The notes below the pieces were generated by a model. The model saw only the letters and a list, made by a program, of their open reading frames with translations, ran no database searches and was not told where the DNA came from. From assembly GCF_000003195.3 (NCBI RefSeq), contig NC_012871.2, forward strand, positions 42,512,434-42,576,433: a stretch of DNA of 64,000 nucleotides, written 5' to 3'. Shown here in pieces: positions 21,020 through 33,430 of the stretch; position 1 is the stretch's first letter, and each line of letters starts with the position of its first letter. The position numbers and the translations under genes were made by a program. Source of the stretch: Sorghum bicolor (taxonomy: Eukaryota; Streptophyta; Magnoliopsida; Poales; Poaceae).

Positions 21020-24000
21020 ATGTCTCGTGGCACCCGAGGTGCGGAACAGCGTGCAAACATGAATCCACCCCCTCCTCCTCCACCACCAAATCCTGCTGAG
21101 TTAATGCAAATGATGGTGGAAAATCAGAGGATGCTCACTGAGACCATCAATCGGATGGCGAATCAGGGTGGTCGTAATGCAAATGAAGGGCCAGCTCCTA
21201 ACCAGTACAGTAGCTTCAAGGACTTCATGGATACAAAGCCCCCACCTTTCAGAGAAGCTGAAGAACCCCTTCAAGCTGAAGAATGGCTGAACACGGTGGA
21301 ACAAAAGTTCCACTTGCTTCGGTTGACTGAAGGTTTGAAGGCGGAGTATGCAGCTCATCAACTGCAAGGTCCGGCAGGCATCTGGTGGAATCAGTATCGG
21401 GAAGCTCTTCCAGCCGACACTGTGCTTGACTGGAATCTTTTCCGTGAAGCTTTCAAGGGGCATTTCATTCCTCCTGGTGTCATGGAGATGAAGCATACCG
21501 AGTTTATGCAGTTGACTCAGGGCAACAAAACGTTGAAGGAGTATTTGCATGCTTTCAATCATTTGTCTAGATATGCTCCTGAGTTTGTGAACACGGAGAC
21601 GAAAAAGATTGCTAGTTTCAAGCGGGGTTTGGGCCCCAAATTGCTGAAGACTATGGGCCGCACTAAGTGTGCAACGTTCAATGAGTTTGTCAGTGATGCT
21701 CTCACTCAAGAGAACTATAACACTGTGTACACTGCGACCAAGACTCGCAAGAGGGCTTTTGAGGCCGGGGCAGGGTCATCTCAGTCCAAGGCTTCAGTGG
21801 CAGCTAAGCCACCGTTCCGTGCTCCAATGCCTAACCAACGGTATCGTCCGCCGGTGAAGAAGAATCAGGCGAAGACGGGTTTTCGCAAAGGGTACTCTAT
21901 TGCTCTTCCTAGGGGCAACACGGGTCCCAACTATGCCAAGACTCCACCTGCCAAGCGTCCGTGCTGGAACTGCAATCAGACCGAGCATTGGCAGAGCAAC
22001 TGTCCTTACCCGCCAAAGAAGGGCAACCAAGGGAATATCCGTCAGGGGCGTGTTCATTACACAACCGTGGAGGCAATCCCTGCTGGTGAGGTAGTCACGA
22101 CAGGTAAGTTTCTGGTCAATCAAAATGACGCACTTGGGTTTTTTGATTCAGGAGCATCACATTCTTTTGTGAGTTCTGAATTTGTGTCTAAGTATAACAT
22201 CAAGGCAATTACACTTGATAAGGGCAGTTATTGTATTAGTGCTGCGGGAAGTGATATTTCCACCAATCAAGTGGTTTTGGGGGCAACTCTGGAAATAGGA
22301 GGCCGTCAGTTTCTTGCTGATTTGGTTGTTCTACCCGGTGTGGGCATAGATGTAATTCTGGGGATGAAGTGGATGAGTGGCAATGGAGTTCTTATCGACA
22401 CCACCACTCGTGTAGTGATGTTGAAGGACCCAAACACCAAGGAGGCATTTCTAGTGCAACTCCCTCGTGATATTCAAATCTGTAGCACTGTGAATGCAGT
22501 TACATCTAAGGCTATTCAGGACATTCCGGTGGTGTGTGAGTTCCCGAACGTGTTTCCTGATGATTTACCCGGGCTTCCTCCAGATCGGGATGTGGAGTTC
22601 AAAATTGAGTTGATTCTAGGTACCGCTCCTATCTCTAGAAGGCCTTATAGAATGCCACCCAATGAACTAGCTGAACATAAGACCCAATTGAATGTGTTGT
22701 TGAAGAAGGGTCTTATCCGTCCTAGTTCTTCTCCTTAGGGTTATCCGGCTATCTTTGTGAAGAAGAAGGATCAATCGTTGTGCATGTGTGTGGACTATCG
22801 TCCCCTAAATGCAGTGACCATCAAGAACAAATACCCTCTTCCTCGCATTGATATCTTGTTTGATCAGTTGTCTAAAGCTAAGGTATTCTCCAAGATTGAT
22901 TTGCGATCTGGGTATCATCAGATCAAGATCTGTCCTGAAGATGTACCTAAGACAGCTTTCTCGACGAGGTATGGGTTGTATGAGTATCACGTCATGTCCT
23001 TCGGTCTTACAAATGCACCTGCTCACTTCATGTATCTCATGAATTCGGTGTTCATGCCCGAATTGGACAAGTTTGTGGTGGTCTTCATTGATGATATCTT
23101 GGTATATTCCTGCAATGAAGAGGAGCATGCAGAGCATCTGCGCATAGTGTTGTCGTGTTTGCGCGAACATCAGCTTTATGCCAAGTTTAGCAAATGCGAT
23201 TTTTGGCTAAAGAAAGTACCTTTCTTGGGCCATGTCTTATCTGAAGAAGGCATATCGGTGGACCCAGCCAAGGTGCAAGAAGTGCTGGATTGGAAAGTTC
23301 CAACTTCGGTACACGAGGTTCGGAGTTTTCTTGGTCTGGCTGGATATTATCGTCGATTCATTCCTGAATTCTCAAAAATATCCAAACCTATGACTCGGCT
23401 ACTTCAGAAAGATGAGAAGTTTGTGTGGACGCCTGAGTGCGAAGAGGCATTCCACAAGTTGAGGAAATTGCTGACATCAGCTCCTGTCCTAGCTCAACCT
23501 GATATCGAGAAGCCCTTCGATGTCTTTTGTGATGCGTCAGGTATCGGTCTAGGCTGCGTGTTGATGCAGGAAGGTCGCGTTATTGCGTATGCCTCGCGCC
23601 AACTTCGAAAGCATGAGGTCAATTACCCTACTCATGACTTAGAATTGGCAGCAGTCGTTCATGCTTTGAAGATCTGGAGGCATTATTTGCTGGGTAATCT
23701 GTGTAATATCTACACCGATCATAAGAGCCTCAAGTATATCTTCACTCAACCTGAACTGAAGATGCGGCAGCGAAGGTGGCTTGAGTTGATTAAAGATTAT
23801 AATCTACAAGTGCACTACCATCCGGGCAAGGCAAACGTGGTGGCGGATGCCTTGAGTCGGAAAGCGCACTGTCACTCAATCCAAGTGGAAGATCCGTTGT
23901 TGTCACATCTTATGCATCCACTTGTGCTCAACCAGATTTCTCTGGAGAGTACCATTCGCAATCGAGTCATCGAATTGCAGCAGACAGATGTAGGCATCCA

Positions 24001-25138
24001 CCATATAAAGAGGAAAATGAAAGAAGAAGAAACCAAGCATTTCCGAGTCGATGAGAACGGAATTCTTTGGTTCAAGGATCGACTAGTGGTCCCAAAAGAC
24101 CGTGAGCTGCGAAATCAGATTTTGTCTGAAGCTCATTCATCCAAATTGTCTATCCATCCTGGTAGTAGCAAGAAGTATCAGGATCTAAAACCTTTGTTTT
24201 GGTGGACAAAGATGAAAAAGGAGATTGCTGCTTTTGTCGCTCGTTGTGACAATTGTTGTCGTGTGAAGGCCGTTCACATGAAAGCTGGTTTGCTTCAACC
24301 CTTGTCAATTCCTGGTTGGAAATGGGAAGAAATCAGCATGGATTTCATTAGTGGACTCCCAACTTCTGTTAAGGGTTACGACTCCACCTGGGTGATTGTA
24401 GATCGTTTGACCAAGGTTGCTCGATTTATTCCAGTTCGAACTGACTATCGCCCACATCAGTATGCGGAGTTGTATTTCGAGCACATTGTTCGTCAGTATG
24501 GTGTGCCTCGAACAATCATATCGGATCGGGGACCATAGTTCACTGCTCATTTTTGGGAATGTCTGCATGAGCAAATTGGTACTCATTTAGTCCGCAGCTC
24601 TGCTTATCATCCCCAAACAGCTGGTCAAACTGAACGAGTTAACCAAATCCTTGAAGACATGTTGAGGGCATGTGCTCTCTCTTCAAAAGGTTATTGGGTA
24701 AAGTGGTTGCCATTAGCTGAGTTCTCCTACAACAATAGTTATCAGGAGAGTATCAAGATGGCTCCATTTGAAGCCCTGTACGGTCGAAAATGTCGAACCC
24801 CGTTGAATTGTGTAGAAGCAGGAGAGCGAAGATATTATGGCATCGATTTCGTGAATGAAGCAGAGCAGAAAGTCCGTACCATCCAGCAACATCTGGAAGC
24901 TGCTCAAGCTCGTCAAAAAGTTATGCCGACAAAAGAAGGAAGCCAATTGAGTTTTCAGTTGGTGACCATGTGTATATCAAGGTATCTCCGATGAAGGGTG
25001 TACAAAGGTTCAGAGTCAACTTCGTTATGTGGGGCCTTATTGGATTCTCGAAAAGAAAGGGAATGTGGCATACAAAGTTCAACTTCCAGTTGCGCTTCGA
25101 GCTATTTTCCCTGTCTTCCACGTATCACAATTAAAGAA
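21020..25138 (+). pseudogene. Tekay gag-pol polyprotein, main part
   Basis: Start chosen at ATG 21020 ([11 protein letters not shown]), after the splice-acceptor consensus; the 35 codons upstream are leader. Gag occupies residues ~1-330 with a CCHC knuckle ([14 protein letters not shown], from residue 315). Protease has FFDSGASH (Asp ~376). RT has FIDD (~690-692), RNase H has FCDAS (Asp ~838) with LELAA and YTDHK, integrase has an HHCC finger then core MDFISG (Asp ~1108), ISDRGP and TERVN. Damage: TAG at 22736-22738 at a Trp position, TAG at 24536-24538 at a Gln position, a lost A near 24915, and a small deletion near 25015. The frame then reaches VFHVSQLKK, where the nested element at 25144 splits it. 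It continues at 33431. Confidence 0.95.
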
Positions 25139-25143
25139 GTGCC
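25139..25143. repeat. Target-site duplication GTGCC (left copy)
   Basis: GTGCC here and again at 33426-33430, flanking the nested element exactly. Removing one copy rejoins the host integrase frame (LKK to CLRVPEE). Confidence 0.97.
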
Positions 25144-26796
25144 TGTTGACGGTCCTTAAGTATCAAATTTAATTATCAAATAAATAAAGAAAAGGATCCA
25201 AATGAAATCAAGATCTAGACTTAGGGTTTTATCTGACAGAATTCCACGAGTTTTAGTGTTTGTCTATTTCTGCAGGGAGTTATCATGAAATATGGAAGAA
25301 AGGCCCACATGTGAGGATTACGTAAAGATATTAACGTGCTGCGCAATTATCTTACATCTTGAAGACTCCAGAAGCCACGAGACCGAAGCGGAGGCGAAAC
25401 GGGGCCAGACCCTGGGCGGCCGCCCAGTTGGTCAGGGCGCCCGCCCACCTCTGGAGTCCAATCAGGACTCTGCTTTGCGGGAAGTCTCCACCGACCTAAA
25501 GGATGAATCTAAACCATACAATCTATGTCGGTTTGATCCAAGGGCCCATATTCACTTGAAGGGACTATAAAACCAGACCCCCTGGCCCCTGGAGGAGGGA
25601 GCCTCTCAACCCTAATTCATTGTTCCATCAAGGGAGAAGAAGCCTCTGATCAAGATTAGAGCCACCACATCAATTAGATATCTAGATTAGCAAAGCTACA
25701 TAGGATTAGAACTAGAAGGAGTCAATCTTCGATTGGTTTCCGGATCTGTCAGGAGGATTCTTGGTAATTCTCTAATTGTGCTTCTAATTTCTTTCTAATT
25801 ATCTTTGTTCTTCAATATTATGAATATGACTTTGTTCTACTTCAATATATTGCTTATGACTTCGCTCTATTTGCTTATATTCAAGATTATATTGTTCTTA
25901 GTTTATCATAGTTATGTACTTGGCTTAGTTAGATACGATCTATATACATGCTTAGGATCGTATAGCGTTTATCCATTGGATCCATGGGTAAATGATAGAT
26001 ATTGTGTAGGCGTGGTGCTTATACCGTATTTATCTGCGATTGTACCCAATATGCCAGATCGTGGGGTAGTTCGTGATAGTGACAGCTTCATTGATTCTTA
26101 TATAGTCCCCCTCTCGTGTATTGGGCTGGCAGAGCAACATTATTACAGGGGAGTGATTGCTATGTTTCTCATATTCCTTGCTAATATCACTATGCATGGG
26201 CGTAGTCTTGTCTCGCAATGATTGCTAAGTATGCTTGCACTAACTATGATATGCTAGACTATATAGTTGAGAATAACTTAGGGAATATTCTTGTAGTTCG
26301 TTCTAATACCATGCCAATGACTTTCTAGAGTATCTAATTGAGGTGCTTATCATATTTATTATGTGGCTAGATCAGATTAGTTATCCTTGTCACTATTATC
26401 ATTTCATATATCTATTATGTGACACTTATCCCTGTATGAAGAGTTAGATATAATGTTCTCAATTATACATGCAATGATAGATGCTCAATCTCATATTCTA
26501 TTCTGTAATCAATAGTGATGATTGACTAATCCCTTCCCAGTGGTAAAAATATAAATAACGATACCTGGAATACTTCCCGGTTAAAATGCTACATCGGTAT
26601 TAATCTGTGCGCCTGCAGATCCCATTCATTATTTATTTAGAAGAGCAATTGCATATTTCAATATCGCGTCTCTTATATCATGCTGGGGATGACAACTTGG
26701 CTTAAGTGGTGTGAGGGATAGGTTTGGCATTTTTGGCACCGTTGCTAGATTTAGAACTTAGTCTACTTTTAGTATTGATGTTAAGAATACCCAACA
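25144..26796 (+). repeat. 5' LTR (1653 bp)
   Basis: Starts TGTTGACGGTCC and ends ATACCCAACA. Pairs with 31773-33425. It contains GC-rich palindromes at 25410-25446, TATAAAA at 25566-25572, and a hydrophobic reading frame (25805-26221) that is also in the other LTR and is treated as non-genic. Confidence 0.97.
25566..25572 (+). promoter_or_regulatory. LTR TATA box
   Basis: TATAAAA in GGGACTATAAAACCAGACCC. The same word is at 32195-32201 in the 3' LTR. Confidence 0.7.
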
Positions 26797-26804
26797 AGCA
26801 TTTT

Positions 26805-26822
26805 TGGCGCCGTTGCCGGGGA
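26805..26822 (+). promoter_or_regulatory. Primer-binding site, tRNA-Asp type
   Basis: TGGCGCCGTTGCCGGGGA, eight bases (AGCATTTT) after the LTR end. An incomplete copy, TTTTTGGCACCGTTGCTAG, also lies inside each LTR just before its end (26729-26749 and 33359-33378). Confidence 0.95.
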
Positions 26823-26956
26823 AGGTTGATTACCAATCAGGAATGGAATAAAAGATTTTGAGTTATCATTCGCATCACTAATATGATTGAGCTTATCTAT
26901 TCTCTCATACAGTTTTACGCCGATATTTTTCTATTTTATCTTATGCAGGGGAATGT

Positions 26957-29599
26957 ATGAATAGAAGACATCTTCCAGGAAATTTTGTTGACAATCCCGA
27001 AGCATTATTCAAGAAGACGAGAGCCAAGCTAAAGAAATCATCAACACTTCACGAAGAAGCTTCATCCAATCAAGAAGATCACTGGAACTTGTCTTCAGAG
27101 TTCGAAGCCATGGCAAACAAATCAATCCGCGAGTTCTCAGCTCCCACTACGGACAACATCCGCACTGGACCTGCTGCAGAGATCGATGGCAACTTTGAGC
27201 TCAAGCCTGGACTTATCAACATGGTGCAATCCAACCAGTTCTGTGGGAAGGCACACGAAGATGCTAGTGCTTATTTACAACACTTCCTGGAGATTTGCAA
27301 CACATTCACCATAGCAGGAGTTTCAAAAGACGCTATACTACTTCGCCTCTTTCCTTTCTCACTGTTAGGAAGAGCGAAGCAGTGGTTCTACGCTACAAAG
27401 GAGAAGAATACTACGTGGGCACTCTGCTCAACAAACTTCCTGGCTAAGTTCTTTCCCATGGGCAAGACCAATGCTCTCCGTGGGAAGATTACAAGTTTTC
27501 AGCAACAAAATGATGAATCTGTTCCAGAAGCATGGGAGCGCTTTCAAGACTACATCCTAGAATGTCCCCATCATGGAATGGAGAGTTGGCTATTGATGCA
27601 GACATTCTATCATGGGCTCAGCAACAGTGCCCGAGAGACTATGGATGCTGCAGCTGGAGGAGCATTCTTATCACTTACTATACCACAAGCCACAGCTCTT
27701 GTGGAGAAGATGGCGTCCAATCAAAGCTGGAATGAAGAGAGGACCCAGACACGCAAGAGAGGTGGAGGTATGCATCAGCTGAAGGAGGTAGACATGCTGT
27801 CTGCAAAGCTAGACCTGCTCATGAAGAAGCTCGACGATAGAGCTGGAGACAAGAAAGAAGTTATGCACATCTACGACTCTCACATGACTTGTGAGGAGTG
27901 TGGAGACACTGGACACTCAGGCAACCACTGCCCTGAGATACTTGAGGATGTGAACTACATCAACAACAACAACTACTACTACAACCGTCCTCAACAAAAT
28001 CAAGGTTGGAATCAACAGAGGCCTAACTACTCAGGTAATTATCAAGGTAACAATTCTTTCAACAATAATAATAATTTTCCACCTTTGAGAGAGTTAGTGT
28101 CTAATCAAGGTAAGCTAATGGATAACCTATCTAAGAAATTGGCATCTAATGATAAAATGCTAGAAAATATAAATAATAGAATGGATAATTTCTCTACTGC
28201 CATCAAGAATCAAATTAGCTTTAATAAGATGATTGAATCTCAGCTAAATCAGATAGCTGCTGCTGTTCCTACTACTAACCCCGGTATACCATCACAACCG
28301 GAAGGATTAGAATCTGCAAATCTTGTAGACGTGTTTGATGCAGGTAATTGGAGTAACCCCGTCACTGAATTTTCTACTGACCGTCTGCCGGTCAAGAGAG
28401 GCGATCCAGGACGCCCCGTCATCCCGATCTCCATCGGCATGGTGGATGTCCCAGAAGCACTCTGCGACTTTGGATCCAGTGTCAACATTATACCCAGGGT
28501 ACTCTATGAGAAATTCTTTACATATCCTTTATTAGAGACAACCATGTGTTTGCAGTTTGCAGATCAGACGATAACTTTTCCAAAACGAATAGTGAGGAAC
28601 CTTTGTGTCCGAGTTGGTACCTTGTATGCACCAGCAGACTTCGTAGTGGTAGAGACCGGAAATGATGAGAGAGCACCTATCATCCTAGGGAGGCCATTTT
28701 TGAACACCACGGGAGCTATCATCTACGCCAGTGCTGCTAAGATCAGTTTCTACGTCAAAGGGAAGAAGGAGATATTTTTCTTCAAGAACAAGACTACACA
28801 AATTCAAGATCAATCCAGACGTAAATCAAGGAAGAGAACCAACAGGAGAAACAGGAACAAGCAAGTGTGGACCAAGTCAGCTAAGATGGTCACTGTAGTC
28901 CATGGAGGCCAAGATCATCAACTTAAGTCGCTGTTTTTGACCAAGAAAGACGACCCAGGAATGCCAAGCATCTACTGCTCCATAAATGGATATAACTTCT
29001 ACAAGACGATTTGCGACACCGGATCAGGCGTCAACATAATGGCCGCAGTCACCTATCGGCTCTTGTTCGGAACCATGCCACTAAGACCAACATACATTCA
29101 ACTCCAGATGGCAGATCAGACATTTCGAGAAGTTAAAGGAATAGTATCTGATGTCCCAGTCAAAATAGACGATCACTTTGTCTACACAGACTTTCAAGTT
29201 GTTGACATGGGAGAAGATGAATATGATCCACCCATCATCCTTGGAAGACCGTTCCTCAGCACCGTTAAAGCAATTATCTATATTGGAACCGGAGAAGTCC
29301 ATATGCACTTCCCCTCAGAGAAGGTACGCCGTTATTTTACTGACCCTGACTATATCGTTGAAGAATCTAAGCAGGTCAGAAAGAGACGCAACCGCAACTA
29401 GAGGAGGCAGATCATCAAGGACGGATGGGCAGACTATGAAGGAGAAGTTGTAAGGTCAGAATACGTAGAGTTTAAACAGAATTATCCAGAGGAGATTGAA
29501 GCACCGAGTCAGGTATGGAAAATGAAGATAACTATACAAGAAGAGGAGGCGCTGCCGGAAGTACCGACTACGCCACCCAATGAACCTCAGGACGATTAA
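26957..29599 (+). CDS. Athila-like gag with two tandem protease domains; TAG at codon 815
   Basis: Open from ATG 26957 (MNRRHLPGNF) to TAG 29399-29401 (814 aa). The same frame continues 65 codons to TAA at 29597, ending NEPQDD like the homologue at 9252, so the TAG at a Gln position is probably a mutation. Capsid lies at ~90-240 (NFELKPGLINMVQ, LLRLFPFSLLGRAKQWFY). The CCHC knuckle starts at residue 312 (CEECGDTGHSGNHC). An Asn-rich linker and a helical region follow. Protease unit 1 spans ~490-610 (LCDFGSSVNI, Asp 504; IILGRPFLNT ~575). A basic linker (RKSRKRTNRRNRNK) comes next. Protease unit 2 spans ~670-790 (ICDTGSGVNI, Asp 687; IILGRPFLST ~760). No RT follows. Products would assemble virus-like particles and process gag. 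Confidence 0.92.
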
Positions 29600-31756
29600 G
29601 AAATTGGAGAGTCCCGTTCGGAGGACTTAAAAACACCGAACGCCTTGCCAAGAGGTAAACTTGGTTGTTATTCTTTCCCTTTCAATTATTTTAAATAGTT
29701 TACTTAGTTAAACATGCTCATACTGTCTTAAAAAGAAAATAAAAATGTGAAAAATAGTAAGCCCCATGTGAATAGACGAGTGGCATAAAACCCATACGTA
29801 CATTCACTGTGGTGGCATAAAAATAAAATAAATATTTTTCTGCTTTATAAAATAAAAATATAAAAACAGGGAGTAATAATTATTAAGGAGTCTCAAGATG
29901 ATAAAGGCTAGATATTTATGCTACCACTTAATCAGTTCCACAAGCTTTGTTGTCTATTTGAGCTCCACAGAATTTAAGAATTCAAGAAGACTAGCAGACG
30001 GAGGACATTCTAATCGCTGTCAGAATACTGCTGACTTTCAACTACACCTCTGCCACCTGCTAGCTATATCAAGAGAAATTACGTCAAAATTCAGCTTGGG
30101 GGAGAGCACCCCCATTTATCCCGATAAGTATTTTTATCTATCTTTATACTTATATTATTTTAGAATATTAATACACATAAACTATGGGAAAACCAAATAA
30201 AGATTTTATGCTTATATATATATTACTTAGTGTGTTTAATTAATAAATAAAGTGGTTATGCTAATCTGTATCTAATAAAACTTAAGCATGGATATGATGA
30301 ATAGTTGCTCTGCCTAATTTGCACATTTTAAGGTCTCTCTCAAGTTTAGACATAACTGTTATAATTTAAAGCTTGCCCTAGACCTAAACTTGTGGGATGA
30401 AAACTTGATCTGAAGTCTAAGTTGTTAACGGATACGATATGGAAAGGCTGAGCTGCTGTTTATCTGTTCCTAGAGATGCTAGAATTCTGGAGAATTTATC
30501 TTTGAAAATCTTTAAAATGTTGCATGATGAGTTCCTGTATGTTGAGAGTGTTAAATTCCTACCACAGCCATATATACATGCTTGCTAGACCTTGAGCCAC
30601 ACATTTATTATTTACTGCTTATGAGCATTGAGTATGGTCAAGCTGTGTAGACCCTTAGGAGCTTGTCATGTGGTTAAATCAAGATTTCACTTGCACGTTC
30701 ACTCATATATGCTACTTCTACTCCGGAAGCACCATCCACATATATCCACCCATTCCATCTCCAGAACCACCTAAAAATATTCTACTCCTAATCCGGGAGA
30801 ATAACAAAAAAAATTTCTGTTTTCCCTTGTGAAATAAATGCTCAAGTTATCTTGTTACTACCACTTGCTATATTATCTCAAGAGATGAGTGCTCTAAAAA
30901 AAAAGAGAAGAAGAAAATAATACGAGGAAATAAAAAGGAGCAAGTGCTCGGAACCTCGAAAGAAAAGAAAAAAGTGAGACGAGAGGTAAAAATGGACAAG
31001 TGTCCGACAGTAGAATTAGGGGTGCAAGATACCCACCTAAGAGAAAAGAAAAAGAAGAGCATCTCATTCTCCTCATAAAGTTTCAAAAGCAAGGAAGGTA
31101 TGTATCCCCTCAAAAGAGCAAAGTAGAATTAGACTTTCACCACCATTGTTTTCACCATTGTTATCACTATCACCACCATACATCATTCATTCGCCACACA
31201 TGCACATCTTGATTTGGCTTATTGATTAGTTTCTTTGGATCCACGGTTTGACTATGCAATAAATGTCTTGTAAGTATGTATATTTTATCTCCCACCTATG
31301 AGCTCCAGATATTAAAGCCTTATTAGAGTAGGATGAGAGAGAAGGCAATGTCACTATGCCTCATACCACAAATACCACATATCTTGAGAGAAGGCATATA
31401 CCATCAATGCCTTGGTAAGGATCCAAAAATACCACAAAAGAGAGACCTGAGAGAATCATACAAGGAATCTCTGAGTTTTATTTGAAAATCTGCAAAAACC
31501 CCAGAGCTATAGCTGATCAAGAATAAGAGACATGGCACTTGGCTAGACTGTTCTATCTTTTAACCACTCAAGATAGAAGTGACAGTTACAAGTCCCATGG
31601 TGAAGGTAAAGTAAGTAAGTTTTAAGTCTTGACAGTTTACTCTTACTCAGAGATGAGATCTTATTTAAAAGCATGTGTACCGTCAAATTTTTAAAGATAT
31701 TGCAACTTCTTATGATCCATAGCTGAGTCTATCCTTGCTCAGGGACAAGCAAGAGG
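29600..31756 (+). other. Long 3' untranslated region
   Basis: 2.2 kb without a supported gene, in the place where pol would be expected. It contains an internal polypurine-like tract (30093-30106), a purine-rich run at 30890-30990, and a block (30985-31050) conserved in the elements at 6134 and 46117. It then has GAGAGAAGGCA/ATACCACA repeats (31330-31450) also kept at 44750-44880 and 50955-51065. Confidence 0.75.
30093..30106 (+). promoter_or_regulatory. Internal polypurine-like tract
   Basis: AGCTTGGGGGAGAG, 1.7 kb upstream of the LTR-adjacent tract, at the same relative place in three elements. Confidence 0.6.
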
Positions 31757-31772
31757 TAAGCTTGGGGGAGTT
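31757..31772 (+). promoter_or_regulatory. Polypurine tract
   Basis: TAAGCTTGGGGGAGTT directly before the 3' LTR. Confidence 0.9.
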
Positions 31773-33425
31773 TGTTGACGGTCCTTAAGTATCAAATTTA
31801 ATTATCAAATAAATAAAGAAAAGGATCCAAATGAAATCAAGATCTAGACTTAGGGTTTTATCTGACAGAATTCCACGAGTTTTGGTGTTTGTCTATTTCT
31901 GTAGGGAGTTATCAGGAAATATGGAAGAAAGGCCCACATGTCAGGATTACGTAAAGATATTAACGTGCTGCGCAATTATCTTACATCTAGAAGACTCCAG
32001 AAGCCACGAGACCGAAGCGGAGGCGAAACGGGGCCAGACCCTGGGCGGCCGCCCAGTTGGTCAGGGCGCCCGCCCACCTCTGGAGTCCAATCAGGACTCT
32101 GCTTTGCGGGAAGTCTCCACCGACCTAAAGGATGAATCTAAACCATACAATCTATGTCGGTTTGATCCAAGGGCCCATATTCACTTGAAGGGACTATAAA
32201 ACCAGACCCCCTGGCCCCTGGAGGAGGGAGCCTCTCAACCCTAATTCATTGTTCCATCAAGGGAGAAGAAGCCTCTGATCAAGATTAGAGCCACCACATC
32301 AATTAGATATCTAGATTAGCATAGCTACATAGGATTAGAACTAGAAGGAGTCAATCTTCGATTGGTTTCCGGATCTGTCAGGAGGATTCTTGGTAATTCT
32401 CTAATTGTGCTTCTAATTGCTTTCTAATTATCTTTGTTCTTCAATATTATGAATATGACTTTGTTCTACTTCAATATATTGCTTATGACTTTGCTCTATT
32501 TGCTTATATTCAAGATTATATTGTTCTTAGTTTGTCATAGTTATGTACTTGGCTTAGTTAGATACGATCTATATACATGCTTAGGATCGTATAGCGTTTA
32601 TCCATCGGATCCATGGGTAAATGATAGATATTGTGTAGGCGTGGTGCTTATACCGTATTTATCTGCGATTGTACCCAATATGCCAGATCGTGGGGTAGTT
32701 CGTGATAGTGACAGCTTCATTGATTCTTATATAGTCCCCCTCTCGTGTATTGGGCTGGCAGAGCAACATTATTACAGGGGAGTGATTGCTATGTTTCTCA
32801 TATTCCTTGCTAATATCACTATGCATGGGCGTAGTCTTGTCTCGCAATGATTGCTAAGTATGCTTGCACTAACTATGATATGCTAGACTATATAGTTGAG
32901 AATAACTTAGGGAATATTCTTGTAGTTCGTTCTAATACCATGCCAATGACTTTCTAGAGTATCTAATTGAGGTGCTTATCATATTTATTATGTGGCTAGA
33001 TCAGATTAGTTATCCTTGTCACTATTATCATTTCATATATCTATTATGTGACACTTATCCCTGTATGAAGAGTTAGATATAATGTTCTCAATTATACATG
33101 CAATGATAGATGCTCAATCTCATATTCTATTCTGTAATCAATAGTGATGATTGACTAATCCCTTCCCAGTGGTAAAAATATAAATAACGATACCTGGAAT
33201 ACTTCCCGGTTAAAATGCTACATCGGTATTAATCTGTGCGCTTGCAGATCCCATTCATTATTTATTTAGAAGAGCAATTGCATATTTCAATATCGCGTCT
33301 CTTATATCATGCTGGGGATGACAACTTGGCTTAAGTGGTGTGAGGGATAGGTTTGGCATTTTTGGCACCGTTGCTAGATTTAGAACTTAGTCTACTTTTA
33401 GTAATGATGTTAAGAATACCCAACA
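31773..33425 (+). repeat. 3' LTR (1653 bp)
   Basis: Same length as 25144-26796. Ends ATACCCAACA, followed by the second GTGCC target copy. Confidence 0.97.
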
Positions 33426-33430
33426 GTGCC

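Larger units (their letters stand above)
25144..33425 (+). mobile_element. Young Athila-like non-autonomous element, gag and double protease only
   Basis: 8282 bp with two 1653-bp LTRs, GTGCC target duplication, tRNA-Asp primer site and polypurine tract. The LTRs differ at about 12 positions by eye (0.7%), the youngest datable insertion here. Its single long frame encodes gag and two retropepsin-like domains. The 2.2 kb after it holds no RT, RNase H or integrase. It sits in the integrase/chromodomain junction of the Tekay pol gene. Mobilisation by an autonomous Athila-type partner is inferred. Confidence 0.95.

Noticed and set aside
21101..21709. 202-codon minus-strand ORF
   Set aside because: Shadow of the gag coding strand in the Tekay element.
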